DNA of 6,394 nt. Source: an uncultured Ruminococcus sp. Its GTDB lineage: Bacteria; Bacillota; Clostridia; Oscillospirales; Ruminococcaceae. Within the stretch, counting starts at the first letter, position 1; each line of letters begins with the position of its first letter. The translations under genes were made by a program, and so were the position numbers. Under the pieces are notes generated by a model. That model saw only the letters and a list, made by a program, of their open reading frames with translations. It was not told the origin of the DNA and did no database searches. Location of the stretch: the NCBI GenBank assembly GCA_902796865.1, contig CADBQZ010000259.1:1-6394 (forward strand), given 5' to 3'. Below are positions 1 to 6,255 of the stretch, piece after piece.

Positions 1-346
1 AAAGAGAGTTATGGCGGAGCTTCCGTTCATGGCTACCGAAAATATCATGATGGACGCAGTTGAAAAAGGCGGCGACAGACAGGAACTTCACGAAAAGATA
101 AGACAGTACTCGATGGAAGCCGGAAAACAGGTCAAGGAGGAAGGTCTTGAAAACGATCTTTGCGAGAGGATACTTGCAGACCCGATATTCAAGATCACCA
201 GGGAAGAAATGGATAAGATCATGCGTCCGGAAAACTTTATCGGAAGAAGCGTTTCACAGGTCGATGAATTTATAGCGGACTTTGTAAAGCCGGTGCTTGA
301 CAGCAATAAGGATATATTAGGCGAGCATTTTGAAATGAAAAACTGA
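1..346 (+). CDS. purB: Adenylosuccinate lyase, C-terminal part (5' end outside window)
   Basis: PurB is a cytoplasmic enzyme of purine synthesis that works twice, splitting SAICAR to AICAR plus fumarate and adenylosuccinate to AMP plus fumarate. The frame is open from base 2 and gives the last 114 residues. The first visible residues, KRVMAELPFMATENI, are the conserved helix of the family's central domain. The following KGGDRQELHEKIRQYS and EGLENDLCERI belong to the C-terminal ADSL_C domain. From memory this pattern is closer to the longer clade (about 475-485 residues) that includes human ADSL (EGGNRQDCHEKIR) than to the roughly 430-residue Bacillus PurB; this is inference. An internal ATG at base 11 is not a start, because the conserved motif begins upstream of it. 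The gene ends in TGA and is followed by a 154-nt gap. No strong GC-rich terminator follows it. Family call is secure; the missing N-terminal part holds most catalytic residues. Confidence 0.93.
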   Translation, partial: KRVMAELPFMATENIMMDAVEKGGDRQELHEKIRQYSMEAGKQVKEEGLENDLCERILADPIFKITREEMDKIMRPENFIGRSVSQVDEFIADFVKPVLDSNKDILGEHFEMKN

Positions 347-369
347 TAATATCTCAAAAAAACTTATCA
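344..369 (+). terminator. Possible weak AT-rich hairpin at purB stop
   Basis: TGATAA (344-349, including the stop codon) is complementary to TTATCA (364-369), giving a 6-bp AT-rich stem with a 14-nt loop. There is no GC core and no good T-run behind it, so termination here would be weak. It may instead be chance in AT-rich DNA. Confidence 0.2.
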
Positions 370-377
370 ATAAATTT

Positions 378-394
378 GAAATATGTGATATTTC
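378..394. promoter_or_regulatory. Perfect 7-bp dyad against secDF -35 box (candidate operator)
   Basis: GAAATAT, a GTG centre, and ATATTTC form a perfect inverted repeat that ends two bases before the -35 hexamer of the secDF promoter. Its centre (386) lies about 46 bp upstream of the predicted transcription start, a common place for activator sites. It could instead be an A+T-rich UP-like element, or part of a purB terminator, although no T-run follows it directly. The repeat is visible; the regulatory role is inference. Confidence 0.35.
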
Positions 395-396
395 TC

Positions 397-425
397 TTGA
401 CAACTTGATGAAAAAATAATATAAT
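397..425 (+). promoter_or_regulatory. Consensus sigma-A promoter for secDF
   Basis: TTGACA at 397-402, a 17-bp spacer, and TATAAT at 420-425 match the sigma-A consensus at all twelve hexamer positions with the ideal spacing. The predicted transcript starts near 432, leaving a leader of about 69 nt before the secD start. Such a perfect match predicts strong, largely constitutive transcription unless the adjacent dyad is used for control. Confidence 0.85.
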
Positions 426-487
426 AAGTATGATTGTCGATGTAAGGCGGTATAGCTTTATTTCGTTAAATTTAAAACATAATGATT

Positions 488-493
488 AGGAGG
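488..493 (+). promoter_or_regulatory. Strong Shine-Dalgarno that fixes the secD GTG start
   Basis: AGGAGG is a full match to the 16S anti-SD. It leaves 7 nt before GTG at 501, but only 1 nt before the in-frame TTG at 495, which is too close to be used. An ATG at 499 lies out of frame and runs straight into TGA. Confidence 0.85.
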
Positions 494-500
494 CTTGAAT

Positions 501-1904
501 GTGAAACAAGCAAAGAAACCTGTATTTTTCATTGTCTTTGCGCTGATAGTCGGTTTTGCACTTTCTGTCATATTCGGTTTCTCAACACAGTACGGCGATA
601 TAAAGAGAACTTATATCAAGGGCGTTGAGGATATCCGTCTCGGAATAGATATTCAGGGCGGTGTAGATGTGACATTCGTTCCGGCGGACGGCATAGATGC
701 AAAGGACGAAGAACTTGACTCAGTAATGGAAGTCATAAAGCAGAGACTCACATCCTTAAAGATAAACGACTATGAGGTATATGAGGATAATGCAAATGAC
801 AGAGTTATCGTAAGATTCCCATGGCAGGCAGGCGAAGAAAACTTTGATCCTGAGGCTGCTGTAAAGGAACTTGGCGAAACAGCAGTACTGTCATTTAGAG
901 TAGGAACAGATACGAACGAGGACGGTTCACCGGCAGGCGATCTCGTACTCCAGGGTTCTGATATAGAAAGAGCAGAGCCTATGCGTCAGAAAAAGGACGA
1001 CGGAACATTTGAGTATGTCGTATCACTTGATCTTAGCGACAGCGGTAAGGACGTTTTTGCTCAGGTAACGTCTACTATGGCAGGAACAGGAGAATCTATC
1101 TCTATCTGGATGGATGACTATATGATCTCCGCTCCTACAGTAAACGAAGCTATCACTGACGGAAGCGCTGTTATTTCAGGAACATTCACTGCGGAAAGTG
1201 CTAAGAGCTTAGCTGATAAGATAAACGCAGGTGCGCTCCCGTTCAAGCTTGAGACTTCAAGCTTCAAGACGATATCACCGACGCTCGGCGCAGGCGCTCT
1301 GAAAGCTATGCTCATAAGCGGTATCATAGCATTTGCTTTCATACTCATTTATATGACTGTACTTTACAGGATACCGGGATTTGTTGCGGTCATCGGAATT
1401 GTAGGTCAGGTCGCAGTAACTCTTGCGTGTATCTCCGGTTGGTTCGGCTTCAACGAAAGCTCGACACTTACTATACCGGGTATCGCAGGTATAATCCTTA
1501 CGGTCGGTATGGGCGTTGACGCCAACATCATCACAGGCGAGCGTATCAGAGAAGAACTTGATTCAGGCAAGAGCCTTGATTCAGCGCTTCGCTCGGGATA
1601 CAAGAGAGCATTCTCAGCTATCTTTGACGGAAACCTTACAAGTATCATCGTTGCAGTTATCCTTATGGCGGCTTTCGGTACTCCGGACAGCTTCCTCGCA
1701 GGTGCGCTCAACAAGGTACTGAGCTGGTTCGGTATCGGCGCTACGACAGAAGGCGTTATCTACTCATTCGGTTTCACACTGTTCGTAGGTACTCTTATGA
1801 ACTTTGTAATGGGAGTATTGGCATCAAGGCTTATGGTCACATCACTCGCAAGATTCAAGTTCTTAAGAAACAAGAAGCTTTACGGAGGTGCTGGCAATGA
1901 ATAA
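501..1904 (+). CDS. secD: Protein translocase subunit SecD
   Basis: SecD forms, with SecF, the membrane complex that uses the ion gradient to pull exported proteins out of SecYEG on the outer face. The GTG start (set by AGGAGG 7 nt upstream) gives 467 residues, shorter than E. coli SecD (about 615). Order: TM1 at about 7-27; the family motif RLGIDIQGG at 46-54; the external P1 region to about 255; LPFKLETSSFKTISPTLGAG at 247-266; then TM2-TM6 between about 269 and 445. TM4 carries GMGVDANIITGERIREEL (337-354), the SecD signature whose Asp (about 340 here) is the proton-path residue in studied homologues. The usual VDANVLIFERIREE is altered to have Gly where Phe is common. About 25 extra residues lie between TM5 and TM6 (see findings). 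secF follows with an 8-nt overlap. No yajC stands upstream; purB does. Identification is firm. Confidence 0.97.
   Translation: MKQAKKPVFFIVFALIVGFALSVIFGFSTQYGDIKRTYIKGVEDIRLGIDIQGGVDVTFVPADGIDAKDEELDSVMEVIKQRLTSLKINDYEVYEDNANDRVIVRFPWQAGEENFDPEAAVKELGETAVLSFRVGTDTNEDGSPAGDLVLQGSDIERAEPMRQKKDDGTFEYVVSLDLSDSGKDVFAQVTSTMAGTGESISIWMDDYMISAPTVNEAITDGSAVISGTFTAESAKSLADKINAGALPFKLETSSFKTISPTLGAGALKAMLISGIIAFAFILIYMTVLYRIPGFVAVIGIVGQVAVTLACISGWFGFNESSTLTIPGIAGIILTVGMGVDANIITGERIREELDSGKSLDSALRSGYKRAFSAIFDGNLTSIIVAVILMAAFGTPDSFLAGALNKVLSWFGIGATTEGVIYSFGFTLFVGTLMNFVMGVLASRLMVTSLARFKFLRNKKLYGGAGNE
1884..1888 (+). promoter_or_regulatory. Ribosome site for secF inside secD
   Basis: GGAGG lies within the last codons of secD, 8 nt before ATG 1897. 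It decides the secF start over an in-frame GTG at 1888 that overlaps the site itself. The overlap suggests coupled translation of the two subunits. Confidence 0.8.
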
Positions 1905-2829
1905 AAAAGTTTATGATATAGCCGGAAAGAAAAAGATCTGGTTCATCGCATCTCTGGCAATTATTGTTGCTGTAATACTTCTTTCGATCTTCAAGGGCGT
2001 TGAGATAGCAATAGAATTCAAGGGCGGTACCATCATCTCATATTCATATGAGGGAGAAGCCGATATAACAAGCAAGCAGTCGGATATCGAAGATTATCTC
2101 AAAACTCCTGTAACTATCCAGGAGGGAGAGAACCTTGCAAATGATTCAAAGAGCTTTTCGATCTCTTTCAGCAGCGACGACGGACTTTCTGCTGAAGAAC
2201 AGAGCGGACTTACAGCATTGCTGAAAGAAAAGTTCCCTGATAATAAGCTCGAAGTACTCGATTCAAACGACGTAAACCCGACATCAGGACGTGAGTTCTT
2301 TACAAAGTGTCTTATAGCTGCTGTTATCGCAGCAATACTGATAATCGTTTACATCGGTATCAGATTCAAACAGATAAGTGGTTGGTCGGCAGGTGCGTGT
2401 GCTATCATCGCACTTATCCATGACCTTATATTCGCATTCGGAACATTTGTTGTTTTAGGATATGAGATAAACTCAAACTTTATCGCAGTTATCCTTACTA
2501 TCTTAGGTTACTCGGTAAACGATACTATCGTAATTTACGACCGTATCAGAGAGAACAGAAAGCTCATGCCTAATGCAGACGTTACAGAGCTTGTAAACGT
2601 AAGTACGAGCCAGTCTCTCAGACGTTCAATAAGAACATCTGTCACAACAGTTTCAACTATGCTTATCGTAAGTGTCGTAGCTTATGTTTATGGTGTAACA
2701 TCTATCCTCAGCTTCTCTATACCGATAATGGTCGGTATGATCGCAGGTACTTATTCTTCAGTGTGTATCGCATCTTCTATCTGGGTATGGTGGAATGAGA
2801 GAAAATCTTCTAAAAAGAAGAAAAAATGA
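1897..2829 (+). CDS. secF: Protein translocase subunit SecF
   Basis: SecF is the partner of SecD in the Sec-associated motor complex in the cytoplasmic membrane. The 310-residue product is normal for the family. TM1 is at about 13-31, followed by the motif EFKGGT (40-45). A small external domain runs to about 128, and SGREF (130-134) leads into TM2. ALIHDLIF (172-179) is the HD motif in TM3. LTILGYSVNDTIVIYDRIREN (200-220) is the SecF signature in TM4, with Asp209. SQSLRRSIRTSVTT (238-251) leads into TM5, and TM6 ends near 298. The tail ERKSSKKKKK is strongly basic, as expected for a cytoplasmic C-terminus. The start overlaps the secD end by 8 nt, so the pair is one translation-coupled unit expressed from the 397-425 promoter and stopped by the hairpin just downstream. 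Confidence 0.97.
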   Translation: MNKKVYDIAGKKKIWFIASLAIIVAVILLSIFKGVEIAIEFKGGTIISYSYEGEADITSKQSDIEDYLKTPVTIQEGENLANDSKSFSISFSSDDGLSAEEQSGLTALLKEKFPDNKLEVLDSNDVNPTSGREFFTKCLIAAVIAAILIIVYIGIRFKQISGWSAGACAIIALIHDLIFAFGTFVVLGYEINSNFIAVILTILGYSVNDTIVIYDRIRENRKLMPNADVTELVNVSTSQSLRRSIRTSVTTVSTMLIVSVVAYVYGVTSILSFSIPIMVGMIAGTYSSVCIASSIWVWWNERKSSKKKKK

Positions 2830-2836
2830 TAATATC

Positions 2837-2870
2837 AAGCCGCTGCAGAAAATTCTGCGGCGGCTTTTAT
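2837..2870 (+). terminator. Intrinsic terminator after secF
   Basis: The arms AAGCCGCTGCAGA (2837-2849) and TCTGCGGCGGCTT (2854-2866) pair over 13 bp with one U-G wobble and a 4-nt loop, followed by TTTTAT. It begins eight bases after the secF stop and closes the secDF unit. Confidence 0.9.
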
Positions 2871-2876
2871 CATTAA

Positions 2877-2905
2877 TTGACATTTGAGCCTGTTTATGGT
2901 AGAAT
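2877..2905 (+). promoter_or_regulatory. Extended -10 sigma-A promoter for corC-type gene
   Basis: TTGACA at 2877-2882, a 17-bp spacer, and TAGAAT at 2900-2905, with TG at 2897-2898 one base before the -10 hexamer, make an extended -10 promoter. It starts about ten bases after the secF terminator stem, so the next gene is a separate unit. The predicted start near 2912 leaves a leader of about 95 nt. Confidence 0.8.
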
Positions 2906-2954
2906 ATATTATGGTTTTTTATATTTTTACTGCTAAAAGCGGATCGTTTAAGCT

Positions 2955-2992
2955 CAAAGACAATATTGCACGATCTTTGTACGGCATTGTCT
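2955..2992 (+). other. Alternative hairpins in corC leader
   Basis: Two short stems share bases and cannot form together: CAAAGA (2955-2960) with TCTTTG (2974-2979), and AGACAAT (2958-2964) with ATTGTCT (2986-2992). The second ends six bases before the GGAGG ribosome site at 2999-3003. I see no match to the known Mg2+ riboswitches in size or layout. Regulation is speculative. Confidence 0.25.
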
Positions 2993-3007
2993 AAAATTGG
3001 AGGAACT

Positions 3008-4264
3008 ATGGAAGGCTCTCAACTACCGGATATTATAATAATAATTTTACTTATTCTTCTTTCGGCTATATTCTCAGGCTGTGAAACGGCATATTCGACA
3101 GTCAACAAAATACGCCTTAAAAATTACGCACAAAATGGAAACAAGCGTGCAAAAAGGGCTTTGAAGATAGCTGATGCTTTTGAAAATGCTCTTACGGCGA
3201 TATTAATAGGAAATAATGTAGTTAATATACTCTCAGCATCACTTAGTACGGTGCTTTTTACTAGAATGTTAGGTACAGGCGGAGTAGGCATCGCAACAGT
3301 AGTAATGACAGTTCTTGTACTTATATTCGGGGAGATAACTCCTAAATCATATGCAAAGTCTCACGCTGAGCAGTGGGCGCTGGCATTTGCGGCACCTCTT
3401 TCGGCACTCATATTCATATTAAAGCCGCTTGTATGGCTGTTCCAGCAGCTTCAGGATCTTATAAAACCAAAGACTAAACAGCCAAGTGTTACTGAGGACG
3501 AACTTAAATACATCATAGACGAGATCGAGGAGCAGGGAGTGCTTGAAGAGCAGGAGAGTGATCTTGTGCGTTCGGCGCTTGAATTTGACGAGATAACAGT
3601 TGATGAGATATTGATACCCCGTGTAAATGTGGTAGCAATAGAGAAAAACACTCCGTTTGAAGAAATAAAGCAGAAATTTATGACTGAGATGTATTCGCGT
3701 CTTCCGGTATATGAAAAAAACATTGATAATGTTATAGGTATAATCACGAATAAAAGCTTTTTCAGGCTCATGATAGAGGAAAGTACAGATATATCTTCCA
3801 TAATACAGGAAGTTATACACATTTCCGACTTAAAGCTCATAAGCGAAGCTTTGAAGGAAATGCAGAAAAACAAGATGCACATGGCTGTTGTTATGGACCA
3901 GTACGGCGGCACAAAGGGCATTATTACAATGGAAGATATAATCGAAGAGCTTGTCGGCGATATTTATGATGAGGAAGACGAAATAATACCAAATTTTGTA
4001 TGCACAGGCGAGAATGAGTATGAAGTCTCAGGCGAGCTTAGCATAAGTGATATGTTAGAAAAGCTGGAGCTTCCGGAAGATTCTATAGAAAGCTCGGTAA
4101 ATTCGGTCGGCGGTCTTGTGACGGAACTTCTGGGGCATATAGCAGATGTTGGTGAAACGGTCCTTGCCGGAAGGCTTGAGATCACTGTTCTTGCCGCAGG
4201 AGAACAGAAGATAGATAAGCTCAGAGTAACGCTTATTCCTGATGAAGAGGACGAAGAAGCGTAA
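3008..4264 (+). CDS. CorC/HlyC-family CNNM-CBS membrane protein (probable Mg2+/cation efflux)
   Basis: This family (CorB/CorC in bacteria, CNNM in animals; often labelled hemolysin-like) exports Mg2+ or related cations across the membrane. The 418-residue product has the full layout. An N-terminal CNNM (DUF21) membrane domain at about 1-155 carries FSGCETAYST (22-31), IGNNVVNILSAS (67-78) and GEITPKS (108-114). Polar residues in these motifs line the ion site in solved relatives. A CBS pair follows at about 195-320, with ILIPRV, SRLPVYEKNIDNVIGII (230-246) and DQYGGTKGIITMEDIIEELV (297-316); Thr307 and Asp310 fit the ATP-binding TxxD pattern. The C-terminal CorC/HlyC domain spans about 335-411, then an acidic tail. 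ATG 3008 is chosen because GGAGG ends 4 nt before it. An in-frame TTG 14 codons upstream lacks such a site. Substrate is not provable from sequence. Confidence 0.93.
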   Translation: MEGSQLPDIIIIILLILLSAIFSGCETAYSTVNKIRLKNYAQNGNKRAKRALKIADAFENALTAILIGNNVVNILSASLSTVLFTRMLGTGGVGIATVVMTVLVLIFGEITPKSYAKSHAEQWALAFAAPLSALIFILKPLVWLFQQLQDLIKPKTKQPSVTEDELKYIIDEIEEQGVLEEQESDLVRSALEFDEITVDEILIPRVNVVAIEKNTPFEEIKQKFMTEMYSRLPVYEKNIDNVIGIITNKSFFRLMIEESTDISSIIQEVIHISDLKLISEALKEMQKNKMHMAVVMDQYGGTKGIITMEDIIEELVGDIYDEEDEIIPNFVCTGENEYEVSGELSISDMLEKLELPEDSIESSVNSVGGLVTELLGHIADVGETVLAGRLEITVLAAGEQKIDKLRVTLIPDEEDEEA

Positions 4265-4310
4265 TACGAACAGTACTTTTTGGATATCCCGGGAGTGGGC
4301 TATTTGCTGC

Positions 4311-4340
4311 TTGACTTATAGGCATAAAAAGTGGTATAAT
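4311..4340 (+). promoter_or_regulatory. Extended -10 promoter for lipoprotein gene
   Basis: TTGACT at 4311-4316, an 18-bp spacer, and TATAAT at 4335-4340 preceded by TGG (4332-4334) form a strong extended -10 promoter. A start near 4347 leaves a very short leader of about 18 nt, just enough for the GGAGG at 4353-4357. No clear terminator separates it from the gene upstream, so some readthrough into this unit is likely. Confidence 0.8.
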
Positions 4341-4364
4341 GGAAAAAGTATTGGAGGCGGTATG

Positions 4365-4919
4365 ATGAAACAACGATATTTTTATATTGCGGTTACAGCT
4401 GTAACAGCCGTACTATGCCTTGCAGGCTGCGGAGAGGATAATAACTCGTCTTTTTCAGCTTCAAATAACAAGACAGCTTTTGCAGCAAAAGGAGCAAGTC
4501 CTGCCGCAGGAGTTTATGCGGGCGGCGCAGATAAAGTCGTTGCAGAAAAGCATTCTCCCGGCGAAAAGGCGGAGACTGCCGTAACGACCCTTACACCGTT
4601 CCAGACGTTTGTTAGAATGACTGCATTGTTCGGCGGCGGCAATGATGATGAAAGTGACGATGAAAGATCGGACGAAGATAAAAAAACGAATGAAGAAGAC
4701 GATGACGATAACTGGTTTTCAGCTCATTCGCCGTTTAATATGGACGAAGGAGAGGAAGATTCGTTTTTTGAGGGGACATGGTACCGCTTTAACAATGACG
4801 GCGAAACACGCCGTACTGTTGTGACTATGTATGAGCATATAACTACTCAGCCAGGACTTAAAGATTCTGTTAAGGAACCGGACAAGGATAAAAAGAAGAA
4901 TACGAACCCTGCCGGTTAA
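4365..4919 (+). CDS. Acidic membrane-anchored lipoprotein of unknown function
   Basis: I do not recognise the family. The 184-residue product begins MKQRYFYIAV and has a hydrophobic segment ending in the lipobox LAGC (19-22), so it should be lipid-modified at Cys22, cut there by signal peptidase II and anchored on the outer face of the membrane. A Ser/Asn/Ala-rich linker runs to about 70. TPFQTFVRMTALFGGG (77-92) may be a short amphipathic helix. Residues 93-116 are an Asp/Glu-rich low-complexity run. FFEGTWYRFNNDGETRRTVV (134-153) is the only part that looks folded, with a GxW beta-strand start like lipocalin-type proteins; that is a guess. The tail is Lys-rich. By my count the mature protein has about 34 acidic and 18 basic residues. 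ATG 4365 sits 7 nt from GGAGG; the adjacent ATG 4362 sits 4 nt away and is the alternative. Confidence 0.85.
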   Translation: MKQRYFYIAVTAVTAVLCLAGCGEDNNSSFSASNNKTAFAAKGASPAAGVYAGGADKVVAEKHSPGEKAETAVTTLTPFQTFVRMTALFGGGNDDESDDERSDEDKKTNEEDDDDNWFSAHSPFNMDEGEEDSFFEGTWYRFNNDGETRRTVVTMYEHITTQPGLKDSVKEPDKDKKKNTNPAG

Positions 4920-4930
4920 GGCAGTATTTT
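4909..4930 (+). terminator. Weak hairpin at lipoprotein stop (possible attenuator)
   Basis: CTGCC (4909-4913) pairs with GGCAG (4920-4924) around a 6-nt loop holding the TAA stop, and TATTTT follows. A 5-bp stem and broken T-run suggest partial termination at best, which would lower rather than block transcription of ychF. Confidence 0.35.
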
Positions 4931-4959
4931 AATAAATCAATAAAAAAGAGGTCGATAAA

Positions 4960-6054
4960 ATGAAATTAGGTATGGTAGGACTTCCGAATGTCGGAAAGAG
5001 TACACTTTTTAATGCACTTACAAATGCCGGTGCAGAATCAGCAAACTATCCTTTCTGCACTATTGAAAAAAATATAGGTATAGTTTCAGTTCCGGATGAG
5101 AGACTTGATGCTCTTGCTAAAATGTATGAGCCGGACAAGTTCACTCCAGCAACACTTGAATTTGTAGACATTGCAGGTCTCGTTAAGGGTGCATCAAAAG
5201 GTGAGGGCTTAGGAAACAAGTTCCTTGCTGATATAAGAGAAGTCGATGCTATCGTTCACGTTGTAAGATGCTTTGAGGATACTAATATCGTCCATGTTGA
5301 CGGAAGCATAGACCCGGCAAGAGATATTGAAACCATCAATCTGGAGCTTATTTTCTCGGATATAGAAATGGTCGAAAGACGCATAGAGCGCTCGAAAAAG
5401 CTTGTAAAGGGCGATAAAAAATATCTTGCGGAAATAGATTTCCTCGAAAGGCTTAAAGAACATCTTGAAAATGGAAAATCTGCAAGAGGTTTTGATTACA
5501 CAGACGACGAGCGTGAGATGATAAAGTCAACTCCGCTGCTTTCAGGAAAGCCTGTAATATATGCCGCAAATCTTTCGGAAGAAGATTTTGTTAATAACGT
5601 TGATACAAATAAAAATTTCAATATCGTAAAGCAGATAGCAGAGCAGGAACATTCGGCAGTGCTTCCTATATGCGCTCAGATAGAGGCGGAGATCGCCGAT
5701 ATGACACCGGAGGACAAGGAGATGTTCCTGTCTGATATGGGGCTTAGTGAATCGGGACTTAATAGGATAATAAAGGAAGGCTATTCGCTGCTTGGCCTTA
5801 TATCCTACCTGACAGCAGGCAAGCCAGAGGTAAGAGCATGGACTATCAAGAAAGGTACTAAAGCGCCGCAGGCAGCCGGAAAGATACATACCGACTTTGA
5901 AAAAGGCTTTATCCGTGCTGAGGTAATAAGCTTTGACGATCTTATGGCAAACGGCAGTATGAGCGCCGCTAAGGAAAAAGGTCTTGTAAGGCTTGAAGGT
6001 AAGGAGTATGTTATGCAGGACGGCGATATTGTTCTGTTCAGATTTAATGTGTGA
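4960..6054 (+). CDS. ychF: Ribosome-associated P-loop NTPase YchF/OLA1
   Basis: YchF is a conserved Obg-family NTPase that binds the ribosome, hydrolyses ATP at least as well as GTP, and affects translation and stress responses in studied bacteria. The 364-residue product has the usual length. The P-loop GLPNVGKST is at 7-15. The switch I region NYPFCTIEKNIG is at 29-40. DIAGLVKGASKGEGLGNKFL (70-89) is the G3/switch II block, in which the usual catalytic Gln is replaced by a hydrophobic Leu as in HAS-type NTPases. NLSE at 204-207 replaces the NKxD of GTPases, the mark of relaxed base choice. A helical insert lies between about 125 and 175, and the TGS domain covers about 281-363, with KKGTKAPQAAGKIHTDFEKG (297-316). 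AGAGG 8 nt before ATG 4960 supports the start. I see no good promoter in the 40-nt gap, so it probably shares the lipoprotein transcript. Confidence 0.97.
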   Translation: MKLGMVGLPNVGKSTLFNALTNAGAESANYPFCTIEKNIGIVSVPDERLDALAKMYEPDKFTPATLEFVDIAGLVKGASKGEGLGNKFLADIREVDAIVHVVRCFEDTNIVHVDGSIDPARDIETINLELIFSDIEMVERRIERSKKLVKGDKKYLAEIDFLERLKEHLENGKSARGFDYTDDEREMIKSTPLLSGKPVIYAANLSEEDFVNNVDTNKNFNIVKQIAEQEHSAVLPICAQIEAEIADMTPEDKEMFLSDMGLSESGLNRIIKEGYSLLGLISYLTAGKPEVRAWTIKKGTKAPQAAGKIHTDFEKGFIRAEVISFDDLMANGSMSAAKEKGLVRLEGKEYVMQDGDIVLFRFNV

Positions 6055-6069
6055 TATATTTTCATGATA

Positions 6070-6100
6070 ATAAAGCCACCCATTTTACGGGTGGTTTTAT
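6070..6100 (+). terminator. Intrinsic terminator after ychF
   Basis: CCACCC (6076-6081) pairs with GGGTGG (6089-6094) around a 7-nt loop. The stem extends outward through ATAAAG and TTTTAT to 12 bp, with one G-U pair. The T-rich right arm serves as the T-tract. The flanking A-run means it could also work on the opposite strand. Confidence 0.88.
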
Positions 6101-6136
6101 TGAAGTGAGCTTTTAATTAATGGCATGACAACCTAA

Positions 6137-6169
6137 ATTGTGAAAAATGCTTTAAAAACATTTTACAAT
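6137..6169. repeat. AT-rich imperfect inverted repeat upstream of tRNA promoter
   Basis: ATTGT plus AAAATG (6137-6141 and 6144-6149, split by a GA bulge) is complementary to CATTTT-ACAAT (6159-6169), giving 11 paired bases around a 9-nt loop. It overlaps the -35 of a possible upstream promoter. Base composition alone could produce it. Confidence 0.35.
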
Positions 6170-6191
6170 AGATATAAAACTGTAATATACT
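6162..6191 (+). promoter_or_regulatory. Possible second, upstream promoter for the tRNA cluster
   Basis: TTTACA (6162-6167), an 18-bp spacer and TATACT (6186-6191) each miss the consensus by one base. In such AT-rich DNA this could be chance, but tandem promoters before tRNA clusters are common. Confidence 0.3.
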
Positions 6192-6220
6192 ACAAAAAGC
6201 GATTTTTTCTGAAAATAGGG

Positions 6221-6249
6221 TTGACTTTTTTTTGAAAATGGTGTATAAT
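6221..6249 (+). promoter_or_regulatory. Promoter of the tRNA-Met/tRNA-Glu cluster
   Basis: TTGACT (6221-6226), a 17-bp T/A-rich spacer, and a perfect TATAAT (6244-6249) lie 58 bp upstream of the first mature tRNA base. The predicted start is close to 6256, giving a 5' leader of about 50 nt for removal by RNase P. Confidence 0.8.
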
Positions 6250-6255
6250 AATAAA

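Noticed and set aside
2966..3007. TTG start 14 codons upstream for the corC-type gene.
   Set aside because: It falls within the leader stems and has no ribosome site; GGAGG directly before ATG 3008 and the hydrophobic N-terminus fit better.
2912..3007. A known Mg2+ riboswitch (M-box or ykoK type) in the corC leader.
   Set aside because: The leader is too short and shows no conserved M-box core that I can recognise, and no terminator arm.
3050..3085. Hydrophobic stretch ending in FSGC of the corC-type protein, which resembles a lipobox.
   Set aside because: The N-terminus has no positive charge before it, Phe is at -3, and SGCETA is the normal CNNM motif in which Cys or Ser is common.
3451..3921. 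Long open frame on the reverse strand inside the corC-type gene (156 codons), and another at 3419-3820.
   Set aside because: They lie fully antisense to a gene with clear domain motifs, have Ser/Cys/Phe-heavy translations and no family resemblance.
4265..4310. CCCGGG and AGTACTTTTT between the corC-type gene and the lipoprotein gene as a terminator.
   Set aside because: Only 3-bp stems can be drawn around them, and the T-run is not preceded by a stable hairpin.
4242..4364. Upstream in-frame extension of the lipoprotein frame, beginning inside the corC-type gene.
   Set aside because: It would place 40 residues before the signal peptide, spans the promoter at 4311-4340, and lacks a ribosome site; GGAGG at 4353 supports 4362/4365.
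4620..4720. GAT/GAC/GAA-rich repeat-like DNA as a tandem repeat.
   Set aside because: There is no constant unit; it follows from acidic codons and keeps the reading frame.
4642..4824. Short + strand frame rich in Met/Lys within the lipoprotein gene.
   Set aside because: It is a frame shadow of the Asp/Glu-rich codon run, with no ribosome site.
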